A stretch of 64,000 nt of DNA from an uncultured Prevotellaceae bacterium. Its GTDB lineage: Bacteria; Bacteroidota; Bacteroidia; Bacteroidales; Bacteroidaceae. The notes beneath the pieces were generated by a model. That model worked only from the letters and a program-made list of their open reading frames with translations. It was not told where the DNA came from and did no database searches. Each line of letters starts with the position of its first letter. Positions within the stretch are counted from its first letter, which is position 1. A program made the translations under genes and the position numbers. The stretch lies in contig CACXMM010000003.1 in assembly GCA_902768785.1 (NCBI GenBank), positions 112,986 through 176,985 of the forward strand. Reading direction: 5' to 3'. Below are positions 15,230 to 24,168 of the stretch, piece by piece.

Positions 15230-16360
15230 ATGATACGAGGTGAAAAGGAATTTTTGGAGTTATTGAAGGCGGGGCTATGGAATGCTCCGCTAGACCTGTC
15301 ACTGTTCTCCCCCAACACCGATTGGGAGCGGATCCAGCAGCTGGCGAAGGAACAGACCGTGATGGGCATCATCACCGACGGCCTTTCCGGTGTGCCCAGG
15401 GAGAAGCAGGGGGCGCGGCCCGTGATGATGCGCTTCTATGCCCGTACCATGGCCCTGGAGGATGAGAACCGGAAGATGAATGCCTTTGCGCCGCAGCTGA
15501 TGATGCAGCTGGAGCGCAAGGGTGTCCACTCGTTGCTGCTGAAAGGGGCTGGCGTGGCACAATGCTATCCCCAGCCCACGCACCGCGTGGTGGGTGACAT
15601 CGACCTCCTGGTGATCGATGAGCAGGAGTATGACAAGGCCCGTAAGCTGATGCTGATGATCGCCAAGGAGGTGGAGGGCGAGGACGTGGAGAGGAAACAC
15701 TCCGCGTTCCATTATAAAGGGTTTACCATCGAGGTGCATGGTGACTTCCGTTTTTATATCAACCGGCCCTGTCGGACGAAGACACCTGCCTGGAAACGAA
15801 ACCGTCTGTCGGAGGAGGGATGCCGTGTGAAGGAAGGGGTATTGGCGGGTGCCATGCTGCCCCCCGTGCAGTTTGACGTCATCTTTATCTTCGCTCACAT
15901 GCTGGGGCACTATATGGGTGCTGGTGGAGTGGGCTTACGACAGGTTTCTGACTGGATGATGTTCCTGAACAGGCATTTTGAAGAAATAGATCTCCAGGAA
16001 CTGGAGGATGACTTGAACTTTTTAGGCATACGGCGCTACTGGGAGGTGTTCGGAGCGATGGCAGTCGGCTATCTGGGATTTCCGAAGGAAAAGATGCCGT
16101 TGTATGATGACAAGAACACGAAGAAGGGTAGGATGGTGTTGGAGAATATCTTCAAGACCGGGAACTTCGGGGCGTTGCAGAAGCAGGACCAGCTGAAAGG
16201 GGATGCGAACCCGGTGCTGAAGAAAATCGTGACGTTCGTGGGACAGGTTCCTGTCTATGCCAGGAACCTCCGTGTCTTCCCCAAGGATACCCTGTGGTGC
16301 TTCAGGCAGTTCGTCGCCTCGGCGTTGAGGGGGTATCAGTCGAAGCCCCTCCCCGAGTAG
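15230..16360 (+). CDS. Nucleotidyltransferase-fold family protein (PF14907 type)
   Basis: Protein of 376 residues of the uncharacterised nucleotidyltransferase family NTP_transf_5. Residues about 90-130 hold LLLKGAG followed by THRVVGDIDLLV, the GDxD metal site of the nucleotidyltransferase fold, and FTIEVHGDF provides the third acidic position. Such proteins often sit in polysaccharide and glycopeptide clusters; the substrate is unknown. The N-terminus (MIRGEKEFLELLKAGLW) matches the start chosen. It lies between foldbacks H4 and H2 and next to the minus-strand polysaccharide genes. Confidence 0.8.
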   Translation: MIRGEKEFLELLKAGLWNAPLDLSLFSPNTDWERIQQLAKEQTVMGIITDGLSGVPREKQGARPVMMRFYARTMALEDENRKMNAFAPQLMMQLERKGVHSLLLKGAGVAQCYPQPTHRVVGDIDLLVIDEQEYDKARKLMLMIAKEVEGEDVERKHSAFHYKGFTIEVHGDFRFYINRPCRTKTPAWKRNRLSEEGCRVKEGVLAGAMLPPVQFDVIFIFAHMLGHYMGAGGVGLRQVSDWMMFLNRHFEEIDLQELEDDLNFLGIRRYWEVFGAMAVGYLGFPKEKMPLYDDKNTKKGRMVLENIFKTGNFGALQKQDQLKGDANPVLKKIVTFVGQVPVYARNLRVFPKDTLWCFRQFVASALRGYQSKPLPE

Positions 16361-16379
16361 TACCTCACACAGAAATCTT

Positions 16380-16760
16380 TTTATCACACAGATATTATTA
16401 TTTTGTCACACAGAAATCGCAGAAATCACAGATATTTATCAGCCTATACGGCTGATTGATAAATTGAACACGGATTGCACGGATCGCACGGATATAGCCT
16501 GTACGGCTAATGATTTTAATAAGTCCCGCAGAAATTGCAGAATTGAAAATCGGCGCCTACGGGGAAAGCCAAATAGCAGAAATTCTTTTTATATGATAAC
16601 TGTCCGCATGGCACGGGGCGTAGCCCAAATTTCTGCTATTTGGCTTTCCCCGTAGGCGCCGATTTTCAATTCTGCAATTTCTGCGGGACTCTTTAAAAGC
16701 CAGCCGAATAGGCTGAAAAATATCTGTGATTTCTGCGATTTCTGTGTGACAAAAATGCTT
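16380..16760. repeat. Composite nested foldback H2 with perfect 61-bp arms
   Basis: The inner arms 16523-16583 and 16629-16689 are perfect inverted repeats. Relative to H1 they carry the same TCGCAG to TAGCAG change in both arms. The left outer side has CACACAG modules, AGCCTATACGGCT (16441), a CACGGATnn run (16464-16495) and AGCCTGTACGGCT (16496). The right side has AGCCGAATAGGCT (16702) and TTTCTGTGTGAC. H3 at 23393 is the same element in the opposite orientation. No gene is present. Confidence 0.88.
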
Positions 16761-16795
16761 TCTGTGTGACAAAATATATTCTGTGTGAGATAGAA

Positions 16796-17911
16796 CTAGA
16801 TACTATGAGGAACGATTTCCACCTTTTTGATGAAGTGATTAATGATGGCGTGCAGCCCTATCCATAGGGCGAAGTCGATCATCAGGATGTAAGTGACATT
16901 GAGATAGGGGTTGATCAGGTAGTTGAAGATCATATAGAACACGGAGAGTCCGATGATGGAAATCAGCACGGACCGTTTCCGCATGCCCGCCCGCAGCAGC
17001 TTATGATGGATATGGTTGCGGTCGGGCTTGAAGGGGTTACGGCCTTTGCGGATGCGGTGCAGGGCCACGCGGAACACATCGAACATCGGCACCAACAAGG
17101 CACTGATGCATACAATGACATGGTTGGTAGCACCATCCGTTTCAGCTCCTGTCAGACAGATACGCAGGGTGAGGAAGCTGATGATGAAACCTAAGGTCAG
17201 ACTGCCCGTGTCGCCCATGAACAGCTTATGCCCATGTGCCTGGTTACCAAAGACATTGTAGAACCAGAAGGGGACGACCACTCCCAAGGTGGAGAAGGAC
17301 ACCAGGGCATAGATGAGCTGACGTTCTTTGATGAAGATCAGTCCGAAGGCGGAGAGGGCCACGATGACCAGACCAGAGGCCAGGCCGTCAACCCCGTCGA
17401 TGAGGTTGAAGGCATTGGTGATATAGACCACGATAAAGATGGTGAGGGGGGCACTGTACCGCATGCGGATGGCATAGATGCCAAAGATGCCGTCTAAGTT
17501 ATGCAGCCAAAGACCCGAAAGTACCAGAAGCACCCCACAGATGATCTGGGCGATGAACTTCGAGCGATAGGTGATGCCGATCAGGTCGTCTCCCACGCCC
17601 ACGACATAAAGAATCATGGTGCCTGCCAGGAGGAACAGGAACTCGATCAAGACAATACGCTCAGGGATATAGATGACATCGTAGCCCAACAGGTAACGCA
17701 CCGCCATGCTCATGGCGAGGGTGACCACAATAACAGGGAAGAACGACAGACCGCCTAACCTCGGGATGGGCGTGTCGTGAATCTTCCGTTCATCGGGTAA
17801 GTCGTACAACTGGTGCTTGTGGGAAATCACCAGAATACGCGGTATGATAATGCACCCCATGATGAATGACATCAGGAAGGCCGCGATCATGAATATATAA
17901 GCTGCAGGCAC
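16796..17911 (-). CDS. Undecaprenyl-phosphate sugar-1-phosphate transferase, WecA/MraY family
   Basis: Polytopic membrane protein of 371 residues. It carries the family's catalytic blocks: VGVGDDLIG with the DD pair near residue 107, NAFNLIDGVDGLASG near 165-179, KLFMGDTGSLTLGF near 228-241, and the cytoplasmic RNHIHHKL His motif near 295. It attaches a sugar-1-phosphate, usually GlcNAc-1-P, to undecaprenyl phosphate to start O-antigen or capsule synthesis. WecA-like rather than MraY-like is favoured by the HIHH motif and by the neighbouring polysaccharide genes; the sugar is not certain. Confidence 0.85.
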   Translation of the reverse strand: MPAAYIFMIAAFLMSFIMGCIIIPRILVISHKHQLYDLPDERKIHDTPIPRLGGLSFFPVIVVTLAMSMAVRYLLGYDVIYIPERIVLIEFLFLLAGTMILYVVGVGDDLIGITYRSKFIAQIICGVLLVLSGLWLHNLDGIFGIYAIRMRYSAPLTIFIVVYITNAFNLIDGVDGLASGLVIVALSAFGLIFIKERQLIYALVSFSTLGVVVPFWFYNVFGNQAHGHKLFMGDTGSLTLGFIISFLTLRICLTGAETDGATNHVIVCISALLVPMFDVFRVALHRIRKGRNPFKPDRNHIHHKLLRAGMRKRSVLISIIGLSVFYMIFNYLINPYLNVTYILMIDFALWIGLHAIINHFIKKVEIVPHSI

Positions 17912-17914
17912 TTT

Positions 17915-18160
17915 TTACTTTTTACTTTTTACTTTGAACTTTGAACTTTTTTTTCTGGAGGAAGGAGAAAGGAGGAAGGAGATTACTATTAAGTACAATC
18001 TCCGTAACTTTCCTTCATTCTTACTAGTTCCTCTTCATTATTATATTTTTTATCTCAGTATCATTTCTCCTTCGTCCTTCGTCCTTCCTCCTTCCTCGAG
18101 AATCCTTCCTCGAGAATCCTTCCTCGAGAATCCTTCCTCCTTCCTCCAGATAGAGCCCTC
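17915..18160. repeat. Foldback with GGAAGGA-type arms and shared core
   Basis: A short AACTTTTTACTTT/TGAACTT run at 17915-17945 is followed by a left arm of GGAGGAAGGAGAAAGGAGG units (17955-17980). The right arm is CCTTCGTCCTTCCTCC units (18070-18150), including three TCGAGAATCCTTCC copies. The loop contains ATCTCAGTA, the reverse of TACTGAGAT, also found in the loops at 18672, 21380 and 22570. It spans most of the gap between the two genes. Confidence 0.7.
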
Positions 18161-18166
18161 TGGGCT

Positions 18167-18589
18167 CTATCTGCTCCACCACTTTTTCCTGGGTGGCGGT
18201 TCCTGATCGGCCCCCCGGCGTTCACGGATGATGTCACGCCAGGTCTTATGCTCGGAGATCATGCGGTAGATGGTGCCCCAGTCGGGCAGACCGCCGATGT
18301 TGCGGTCGTCGATGAAGAGATCGACTTTCAGTTTCCGGGAGAAATGCTGGTTACGCTCTATATCCTCCTCGGGGAAGTCGCGGTTCACGGCATAGAAATC
18401 CACGCCGCGCTCATGGCACCAGTCGATGGCTTGCTGCAGGAGCTCGCCCTCCCGGCATGACCAGAGGATGAGCTGATGCCGATCCTCTATCAGCATCCGC
18501 AAGGTATCGGTGGCGAAGGGGATCTCGCGCCCAATCTCCGGGTATTCATGCTCGACGATGGTGCCGTCGAAATCTACTGCAATGGTCAT
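18167..18589 (-). CDS. HAD-family hydrolase, BT0820-like
   Basis: Small HAD phosphatase of 140 residues without a cap domain. Motif I DFDGT is at residues 6-10 (nucleophile and acid Asp), a WSCREG motif II region lies near 44-49, a Lys lies in the FSRKLKVD segment, and motif IV IDDRN is near 93-97. The set of residues fits a magnesium-dependent phosphatase; BT0820-type proteins are typical of Bacteroidetes and their substrate is unclear. It lies in the polysaccharide gene run, so a sugar phosphate is a reasonable guess. GC-rich codon use matches its neighbours. Confidence 0.8.
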   Translation of the reverse strand: MTIAVDFDGTIVEHEYPEIGREIPFATDTLRMLIEDRHQLILWSCREGELLQQAIDWCHERGVDFYAVNRDFPEEDIERNQHFSRKLKVDLFIDDRNIGGLPDWGTIYRMISEHKTWRDIIRERRGADQEPPPRKKWWSR

Positions 18590-18612
18590 TACTTATTTGT
18601 TATTTGTTATTT

Positions 18613-18756
18613 GAGGACTGTGGAGTGAGGAATTGTTTCGAGGAGTGTGGAGTGTGGAGTGTGGAGTGAGATATGTTTCAAATACAGGTGGTTTGATAAT
18701 GAATACAGAATCTCAGTACTATTCTCACTCCACACTCCACACTCCTCACTCCACAA
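18613..18756. repeat. Foldback with 7-bp GGAGTGT arms (G1)
   Basis: The left arm 18639-18671 (GGAGTGT units) is complementary to the right arm 18723-18753 (CACTCCA units). The loop holds TTTGAAAT-like and TCTCAGTACTATTCTC segments and is the reverse of the loop at 22567-22614, so the two elements lie in opposite orientation. It fills the gap between the HAD and tyrosine-kinase genes. Confidence 0.8.
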
Positions 18757-18757
18757 T

Positions 18758-21274
18758 TTATCTCTTCACCGAATCATCCTGCTTGTCACTGTACCGGCTG
18801 TTGGAATAGTTGCCGTAGGTGCCGTATGTACCATAGCTGCCGTAGGAGCCGTAGCGACCGTATGAACCGTAACGGCCGTAGCGACCGCCATAACGTCCGT
18901 AGCTGCCGTAACGGCTGTACTTGCCGTAGCGACCGTAACCGTAATAGTAGCCGTACTTCTTCTTCGACATGTCGATGCCGTTGATGACGATGGCCATGTT
19001 CGGCAGTTTCTTGTCGGCACTCAGTCCGTTGATCAGTTCGAAGCTGCTCTTCGGGGTGTAGTCGGCACGGCACATATAGACGGTGACGTCGCAGACGCGT
19101 CCAATCTGCAGGGTATCGGATACCAAACCTACTGGGGCGGTATCGACGATGATATAGTCGTACTCGTTCCGCAGGATCTGGAAGATCTCCTCCAGGGAGG
19201 AACGGGATACCAACTCGGTGGGGTTGGGAGGAATTGGACCTGCCAAGAGGAGGTCGAGGTACTCATGCACACCGGAAGGAAGGATCTGCTCCTTCACATC
19301 TTCCACGGTCGGGTGCTCGTGCTTCAGAACGGGGGTGATACCGTGCACCTCATCCTCGATATCGAACTGCTCCGCCAAACGGGGCTTACGGATATCCAGT
19401 CCCACCAGGATCACCTTCTTGTGCAGCAGGGCGAAGCTCACGGCGAGGTTCGCGGCATTGAACGTCTTTCCTTCTCCCGAGGTGGTGGAGGTGAACATGA
19501 TAACCTTGTCGTTCTCCTTCATCATGAACTGGAGGTTGGTACGCATGGCACGGAACACCTCTTCCATCTGACTGTTCTTGTTCTCCCGCACCACGATGTC
19601 GGCCTTCTCCTTGGCAGACTCGTTGGCTACCGCCACATCGGCCAGGATGGGCAGGTCGGTGAGCTTAACTACATCCTCATGTCCTTCGATGCGGTAACGG
19701 AAGAAATAGATGAGGAAGAAGATCAAACTGGGGATGGCCAGACCGATACCGGCGGCTATCAGATACTCCTTGTTGGGTTGTGGAGAAACCTGTCCTCCCA
19801 TCTTGGGATTGTCAATCAACTTTCCCTTGTCTGCGTTAGAAGACAAGGAGATAGAGTTCTCCTCACGCTTCTGGAGCAGCATCAGGTACAGACCGGATTT
19901 CACCTCCTGCTGACGACCAATCTGGGAGAGCAGACGCTCATGCTCAGGTGACTGGTTGGCGGCACTGACATACTGGCCGTGCTGCTGCATGAGCATGTTC
20001 CGACGGAACTCCGCATTGTGACGGGCCTGGTCGAGAGTCATCTTGATACTGTTGTACAACTCATCCAACTGCTGGGTAAGGGGCTCGACGGCAGGACTGT
20101 TCTCCGATGCCGTACGGAGCAGACGGTTACGTTGTCCGACGATGGTGTTATACTGCGCAATCAGCTGGGAAACAGAGGCGTCGGTCACGTTGGCCGGCAT
20201 CATCTGGTATTTGTTGCTGGGCTGACTGATGGCGTTGGACAGGTCGTTGATGAACATCAGCTGCATATTGATCTCGTTCATCTGTTTCTGTGTCTGGTCG
20301 GCATTCTCGGAGGCTTTCTGCACGGTGGCCTTCATCTCGTTCAAAGCCTGGCGGTTGCGGTAGCTCTCGATGGTACTCTCCGTACTGCTCAGTTCACCGC
20401 TGATCTTGGCGATACGGTCGTTGATGAACTCCTCGGTGCGGACCGCTGCCTCGTTCTTGTCCTCGTTGGCCTGACGGTTGTAGCTGATCACGACCTGTCG
20501 GAGATAGTCAAGGGCACGTGTGGGAACATCATCTACCAGTGACAAGGTCAGAATAGACGACTCTTCAGAATCGACCACTCCTAACCGGTTGGCATAGCTG
20601 TTGGCTACCCTGGCTGGGGAATTGATGGTAACCTGGATGGACTCCCCGTCTTCTAAAACATTATGGGTGGTGTAGAAGGTGAGGTATCCCGCCTTGGTGC
20701 GCATGGTGCAGGGAAACTTGGTGAGAACGCGGTCGATACCGTAAGGACCTTTGGACGACACCTCATCCACGGGGATATAATAGGTACCCGTGACATGGTA
20801 GGCTTCGCCTTCCCGTTTGATGGTCATGCTGATGGGCGCATTCAGCTTCTCCAGACTGGCCGCATCAATGTTCACCATGATGGGTGAGTCCTTGTACAAG
20901 TTTCGGTTGCGAATGATACCGACAGTTTTGTAAGTGGTATATAACTTCAGGTCACGCACTGTCTCCTCGGCAATACCGGTGGATTTGAGAATCAGCTTCT
21001 CGTTCTCCATACCATAGCTCTGTACCACCTTACCTAACTCGTTGGTGGTGCGGAGGCTGTTTGTGCTGTTGGTCTTCACATACATCTTCGCAAAGGCATT
21101 GTAATAGGGTGTGGTGTAGCGCAGGTGCAGCCACGCAATGCCGAGGCAGATGATGAGCGAGAGCACAAACCACTGCCAATTGAGGATAAGCACATCGATA
21201 ATGGCACGAAGGTCAAAGAATGATCCGCCTTCTTCCTCTACCTCTTGGGGAGTTTTTACAATTTCTTCTGACAT
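18758..21274 (-). CDS. Wzc-like polysaccharide tyrosine autokinase with very Tyr-rich tail
   Basis: Protein of 838 residues joining a Wzz chain-length domain to a BY-kinase. A membrane segment lies near residues 33-52, a periplasmic coiled-coil region near 70-490, and a second membrane segment near 500-522. The kinase has Walker A SGEGKTFNAANLA near 605, Walker A' ILVGLDIRKPR near 633, and Walker B YIIVDTAPVG near 710. The protein controls polymer length and export with an outer-membrane partner and is regulated by autophosphorylation of tail tyrosines. The tail (about 765-820) is a run of YGR, YGS and YGT triplets with over 20 tyrosines, far more than usual, encoded by 9-bp tandem DNA. The Wza-type partner is not in the window. 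Confidence 0.9.
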   Translation of the reverse strand: MSEEIVKTPQEVEEEGGSFFDLRAIIDVLILNWQWFVLSLIICLGIAWLHLRYTTPYYNAFAKMYVKTNSTNSLRTTNELGKVVQSYGMENEKLILKSTGIAEETVRDLKLYTTYKTVGIIRNRNLYKDSPIMVNIDAASLEKLNAPISMTIKREGEAYHVTGTYYIPVDEVSSKGPYGIDRVLTKFPCTMRTKAGYLTFYTTHNVLEDGESIQVTINSPARVANSYANRLGVVDSEESSILTLSLVDDVPTRALDYLRQVVISYNRQANEDKNEAAVRTEEFINDRIAKISGELSSTESTIESYRNRQALNEMKATVQKASENADQTQKQMNEINMQLMFINDLSNAISQPSNKYQMMPANVTDASVSQLIAQYNTIVGQRNRLLRTASENSPAVEPLTQQLDELYNSIKMTLDQARHNAEFRRNMLMQQHGQYVSAANQSPEHERLLSQIGRQQEVKSGLYLMLLQKREENSISLSSNADKGKLIDNPKMGGQVSPQPNKEYLIAAGIGLAIPSLIFFLIYFFRYRIEGHEDVVKLTDLPILADVAVANESAKEKADIVVRENKNSQMEEVFRAMRTNLQFMMKENDKVIMFTSTTSGEGKTFNAANLAVSFALLHKKVILVGLDIRKPRLAEQFDIEDEVHGITPVLKHEHPTVEDVKEQILPSGVHEYLDLLLAGPIPPNPTELVSRSSLEEIFQILRNEYDYIIVDTAPVGLVSDTLQIGRVCDVTVYMCRADYTPKSSFELINGLSADKKLPNMAIVINGIDMSKKKYGYYYGYGRYGKYSRYGSYGRYGGRYGRYGSYGRYGSYGSYGTYGTYGNYSNSRYSDKQDDSVKR

Positions 21275-21279
21275 GTATA

Positions 21280-21485
21280 ATTAGAATTTTAGAATTTTAG
21301 AATTTTAGAATTTTAGAATTTCAGAAACTTAGAAACTTAGAATTTTAGAATTTTAGAATCTTAGAGGGTTAGAGAAATGTACTGAGATGCAGGATTTTGG
21401 TCTTGAAAGCATATCTCTAAACTTCTCGCCTCTAATCTTCTCACCTCTAATCATCTCACCTCTAATCATCTCACCTCTAATCATC
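21280..21485. repeat. Foldback with AT-rich arms and 15-bp tandem repeat
   Basis: AGAATTTT units of about 10 bp run from 21286 to 21365. Five copies of a 15-bp CTAATCATCTCACCT unit run from about 21424 to the stop codon of rfbA. Between them TACTGAGAT and TTGAAAGCATATCTC match the loop of the GGAGTGT foldbacks, so the same core carries different arms here. Confidence 0.7.
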
Positions 21486-22367
21486 TCACTTCTTTTTTTC
21501 TGCAACCCAGAGCAAATATTGACCATAGTCGTTCTTGGCCATGGGCAACGCCACCTCTTTTAATTGCTCGCGGGTGATCCATCCTCGTTTGAATGCGATC
21601 TCCTCCAGACAGGCGATTTTCAGTCCCTGGCGCTTCTCGATTACCTCGATGAAGGTGGAGGCCTCCGATAGACTGTCGTGGGTGCCGGTGTCCAACCACG
21701 CAAAACCGCGCTGGAAGGGCTTTACCAACAGGGCATCGCGCTGCAGGTACTCCTGGTTCACGGTGGTGATCTCCAACTCTCCCCGGGCACTGGGCTTGAT
21801 ATGCTTGGCAATCTCCACCACGCTGTTCGGATAGAAATAGAGACCTACCACGGCATAGTTGCTCTTGGGATGCTGGGGCTTCTCCTCGATGGAGAGGCAT
21901 TTGCCGTCAGCATCAAACTCCGCCACGCCATACCGCTCCGGGTCGTTGACGTAGTAACCGAAGACGGTGGCCTGGTTGTGCTGCTCCGCATCGATCACAC
22001 TCTGCTTTAATAAAGAGGTGAAGCCGGCACCGTGGAAAATATTGTCGCCTAACACCAGACAGACACAGTCGTTGCCGATGAACTCCTCACCGATGAGGAA
22101 GGCCTGGGCCAGTCCGTCGGGGGAGGGCTGCTCGGCATAGTCGAAGTGCACCCCGATCTCCGAGCCGTCACCCAGCAACCGCTTGAACCCCGGCAGGTCG
22201 TGCGGGGTGGAGATAATCAGGATGTCCCTGATCCCTGCCAACATCAAAACGGAGATGGGATAGTAAATCATGGGCTTATCGAAGATAGGGATAAGCTGTT
22301 TGCTGATGCCCTTGGTGATCGGGTAGAGGCGGGTGCCACTACCACCAGCGAGAACGATACCTTTCAT
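21486..22367 (-). CDS. rfbA: Glucose-1-phosphate thymidylyltransferase
   Basis: Protein of 293 residues matching RfbA/RmlA along its length: nucleotide-binding GGSGTRLYP (residues 8-16), [20 protein letters not shown] (18-37), [11 protein letters not shown] near 110 and [12 protein letters not shown] near 222-233. It makes dTDP-glucose from glucose-1-phosphate and dTTP, the first step to dTDP-rhamnose and related sugars. rfbB, rfbC and rfbD are not in the window. It lies upstream of the tyrosine kinase on the same strand. Length and start are typical. Confidence 0.95.
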   Translation of the reverse strand: MKGIVLAGGSGTRLYPITKGISKQLIPIFDKPMIYYPISVLMLAGIRDILIISTPHDLPGFKRLLGDGSEIGVHFDYAEQPSPDGLAQAFLIGEEFIGNDCVCLVLGDNIFHGAGFTSLLKQSVIDAEQHNQATVFGYYVNDPERYGVAEFDADGKCLSIEEKPQHPKSNYAVVGLYFYPNSVVEIAKHIKPSARGELEITTVNQEYLQRDALLVKPFQRGFAWLDTGTHDSLSEASTFIEVIEKRQGLKIACLEEIAFKRGWITREQLKEVALPMAKNDYGQYLLWVAEKKK

Positions 22368-22401
22368 GTCGTTTCGGAAACTTAAGTTCGCAATTTTGAT
22401 G

Positions 22402-22409
22402 CAAAGATA
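22402..22409 (-). promoter_or_regulatory. -7 box of rfbA
   Basis: TATCTTTG read on the minus strand, about 35 bp before the start codon; no clear -33 box. Confidence 0.6.
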
Positions 22410-22499
22410 ATAATTTTAAACCATAGATGATGCATATTCCGTGGAATTTTTGTAATTTTGCATCGATTTTTTGAGGAAATAGGGTTTTGAGGAGCGTAA

Positions 22500-22654
22500 T
22501 CGAGGAGTAACTTGAGGAGTGAGGAGTAACTTGAGGAGTGTGGAGTGAGGAGTGTGGAGTGAGAATAGCACTGAGATACAGTGTTCATATACAAAATCAC
22601 TTGTACTTGAAACATATCTCACTCCACACTCCACACTCCACACTCCTCACTCCA
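22500..22654. repeat. Foldback with 7-bp GGAGTGT arms (G2)
   Basis: The left arm 22529-22566 and right arm 22615-22654 are complementary GGAGTGT/CACTCCA runs. The loop has AGCACTGAGATACAGTG and TTGAAACATATCTC. It is the inverse of the element at 18613. Confidence 0.8.
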
Positions 22655-22692
22655 CGAAACGTCCACGAAACGTCCACGAAACGTCCACGAAA
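22655..22692. repeat. 11-bp tandem repeat GTCCACGAAAC
   Basis: Three to four head-to-tail copies of GTCCACGAAAC lie between foldback G2 and the next gene. The gene's start codon is about 40 bp further on. Confidence 0.75.
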
Positions 22693-22733
22693 CAGAGTTC
22701 CATAAGAATAAAGAAACAACTAAAAATAATACA

Positions 22734-23360
22734 ATGGGAATATTTAACAAGCTTTTCGGAAAGAAGAGTACAGAAGAAGAGAAGAAAGCAGGTGGCATGG
22801 AAGACTATATGACACTGATCCGTGTCTATTTCCAGGCAGCCATCGCAGAGAATGTCGGCATCACCAACCTGGCCATGCTGCCAGACCTCCGTATCTTCAA
22901 GAATACGTTGAAGGTGCCTACCCTGAAGAACAAGTTGGGGGTAGGGGAGCGCATCCAGTGTAAGAAGATGCTGAAAGATATCTATAAGACCGATGACTCC
23001 TTCTTCCAGGAGATCGATCAGAGTATCAAAAAGAATTGTAGGAAACTGCAAGATGTACAGACTTATCTGATTCAGTTCCAGAACTTTACGCAGGACTTGA
23101 TGATGCTTACCGGGAACTTGATGAAGTTCAAGCTCCGCGTGCCGTCCATCTTCAAGAAAACCATCTATGCGGCCACCGAGAAGACCGTGAATGATATCTT
23201 CAACAAGAACGATTTCACTGATGCGGGGGTGCTCAAGACGGTTGCCGCTATCCGCACCTTCGACAAACGGTTGGGGTTCAGTCAGAAATGGGTCACCGAC
23301 TTCGTGTATCAGGTGGTGATGCTGGCAAAAAAGGAGAAGAAGCCCGCTGAGCAATCATAA
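22734..23360 (+). CDS. Uncharacterised protein, mainly helical
   Basis: Protein of 208 residues that I do not recognise. It opens MGIFNKLFGKK, a short amphipathic lead typical of small cytoplasmic Bacteroidetes proteins, followed by charged helical segments without membrane spans or obvious catalytic motifs. It has a Lys-rich C-terminus. Codon use and length suggest a real gene, and the frame is well defined from ATG 22734. It stands alone between foldbacks G2 and H3, so context gives no functional hint. Confidence 0.7.
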   Translation: MGIFNKLFGKKSTEEEKKAGGMEDYMTLIRVYFQAAIAENVGITNLAMLPDLRIFKNTLKVPTLKNKLGVGERIQCKKMLKDIYKTDDSFFQEIDQSIKKNCRKLQDVQTYLIQFQNFTQDLMMLTGNLMKFKLRVPSIFKKTIYAATEKTVNDIFNKNDFTDAGVLKTVAAIRTFDKRLGFSQKWVTDFVYQVVMLAKKEKKPAEQS

Positions 23361-23374
23361 TCATTCTCACACTC

Positions 23375-23800
23375 ACACAGAGATAGTTTTACCTCACACA
23401 GAAATCTCAGAAATCACAGAATTTTCAGCCTTACGGCTGGTTTTTAAAAAGTCCCGCAGAAATCGCAGAATTGAAAATCGGCGCCTACGGGGAAAGCCAA
23501 ATCGCAGAAATTTGGGCTGTGCCCCGTGCTATTCGGACAGTAATAATTATCAAACTAGAATATATTTCTGCGATTTGGCTTTCCCCGTAGGCGCCGATTT
23601 TCAATTCTGCGATTTCTGCGGGACTTTTAAAATCAATTGCCGCAGGCTATATCCGTGCGATCCGTGCAATCCGTGTTCAATACTCTCAGCCGTTAGGCTG
23701 AAAATATTCTGTGATTTCTGAGATTTCTGTGTGACAAATAACGCTTTCTGTGTGAAATAAACTGCTTTCTGTGTGACAAATAACGCTTTCTGTGAGATAT
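23375..23800. repeat. Composite nested foldback H3, inverse of H2, with perfect 61-bp arms
   Basis: The inner arms 23451-23511 and 23564-23624 are perfect inverted repeats, extended a few bases by A/T. The outer arms 23393-23426 and 23700-23735 are matching CACACAGAAATCTCAGAAAT-type runs, with AGCCTTACGGCT (23427) and AGCCGTTAGGCT (23688). Its CCGTGCGAT run (23646-23680) and loop are the reverse complement of the corresponding parts of H2, so the whole element is flipped. GCTTTCTGTGTGA copies continue to about 23795. Confidence 0.88.
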
Positions 23801-23823
23801 TTACGAAAAATTGTTTAAGAAAT

Positions 23824-23854
23824 TTTGTCATATAAGGATTTTTCTTTAACTTTG
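23824..23854 (+). promoter_or_regulatory. Promoter of the coiled-coil/zapA/rny genes
   Basis: TTTG 23824-23827 and TAACTTTG 23847-23854, 19 bp apart; the start codon is 19 bp further on. Confidence 0.75.
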
Positions 23855-23872
23855 TAGGCAAAATTCAAATCC

Positions 23873-24166
23873 ATGGCTGAGGAAAGCAATACTTTGAAGC
23901 TGTTTACTACCCGCATGCGGCAGTTGATTCTCCAGTACCAAGCTACGAAAAAGGAGAATGAGGAACTGTATGCGATGGTGGATCTCCGCGAGAAGGAGGT
24001 TCAACAGCTGAAGGAACAGCTGGACCAAGCCAGGAAAGACTATCAAAGCCTTCAGATGGCCAAGATGATCGAGATTACCGACGGTGACATGGATGCCGCC
24101 AAGAAACGGATCGCCGGGCTCATCAGGGAGGTGAATAAATGTATCACGCTGCTAAGTGATCAATAG
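23873..24166 (+). CDS. Small coiled-coil protein upstream of zapA
   Basis: Protein of 97 residues with heptad-like helix from about 10 to 65 (LRQLILQY, ENEELYAMVDLREKEVQQLKEQL) and a C-terminal helical segment. No enzymatic motif is visible. It ends 2 bp before zapA and is surely co-transcribed with it. By size, coiled coil and position it could play a ZapB-like part at the division ring, but no sequence match to ZapB is claimed. Confidence 0.75.
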   Translation: MAEESNTLKLFTTRMRQLILQYQATKKENEELYAMVDLREKEVQQLKEQLDQARKDYQSLQMAKMIEITDGDMDAAKKRIAGLIREVNKCITLLSDQ

Positions 24167-24168
24167 CG

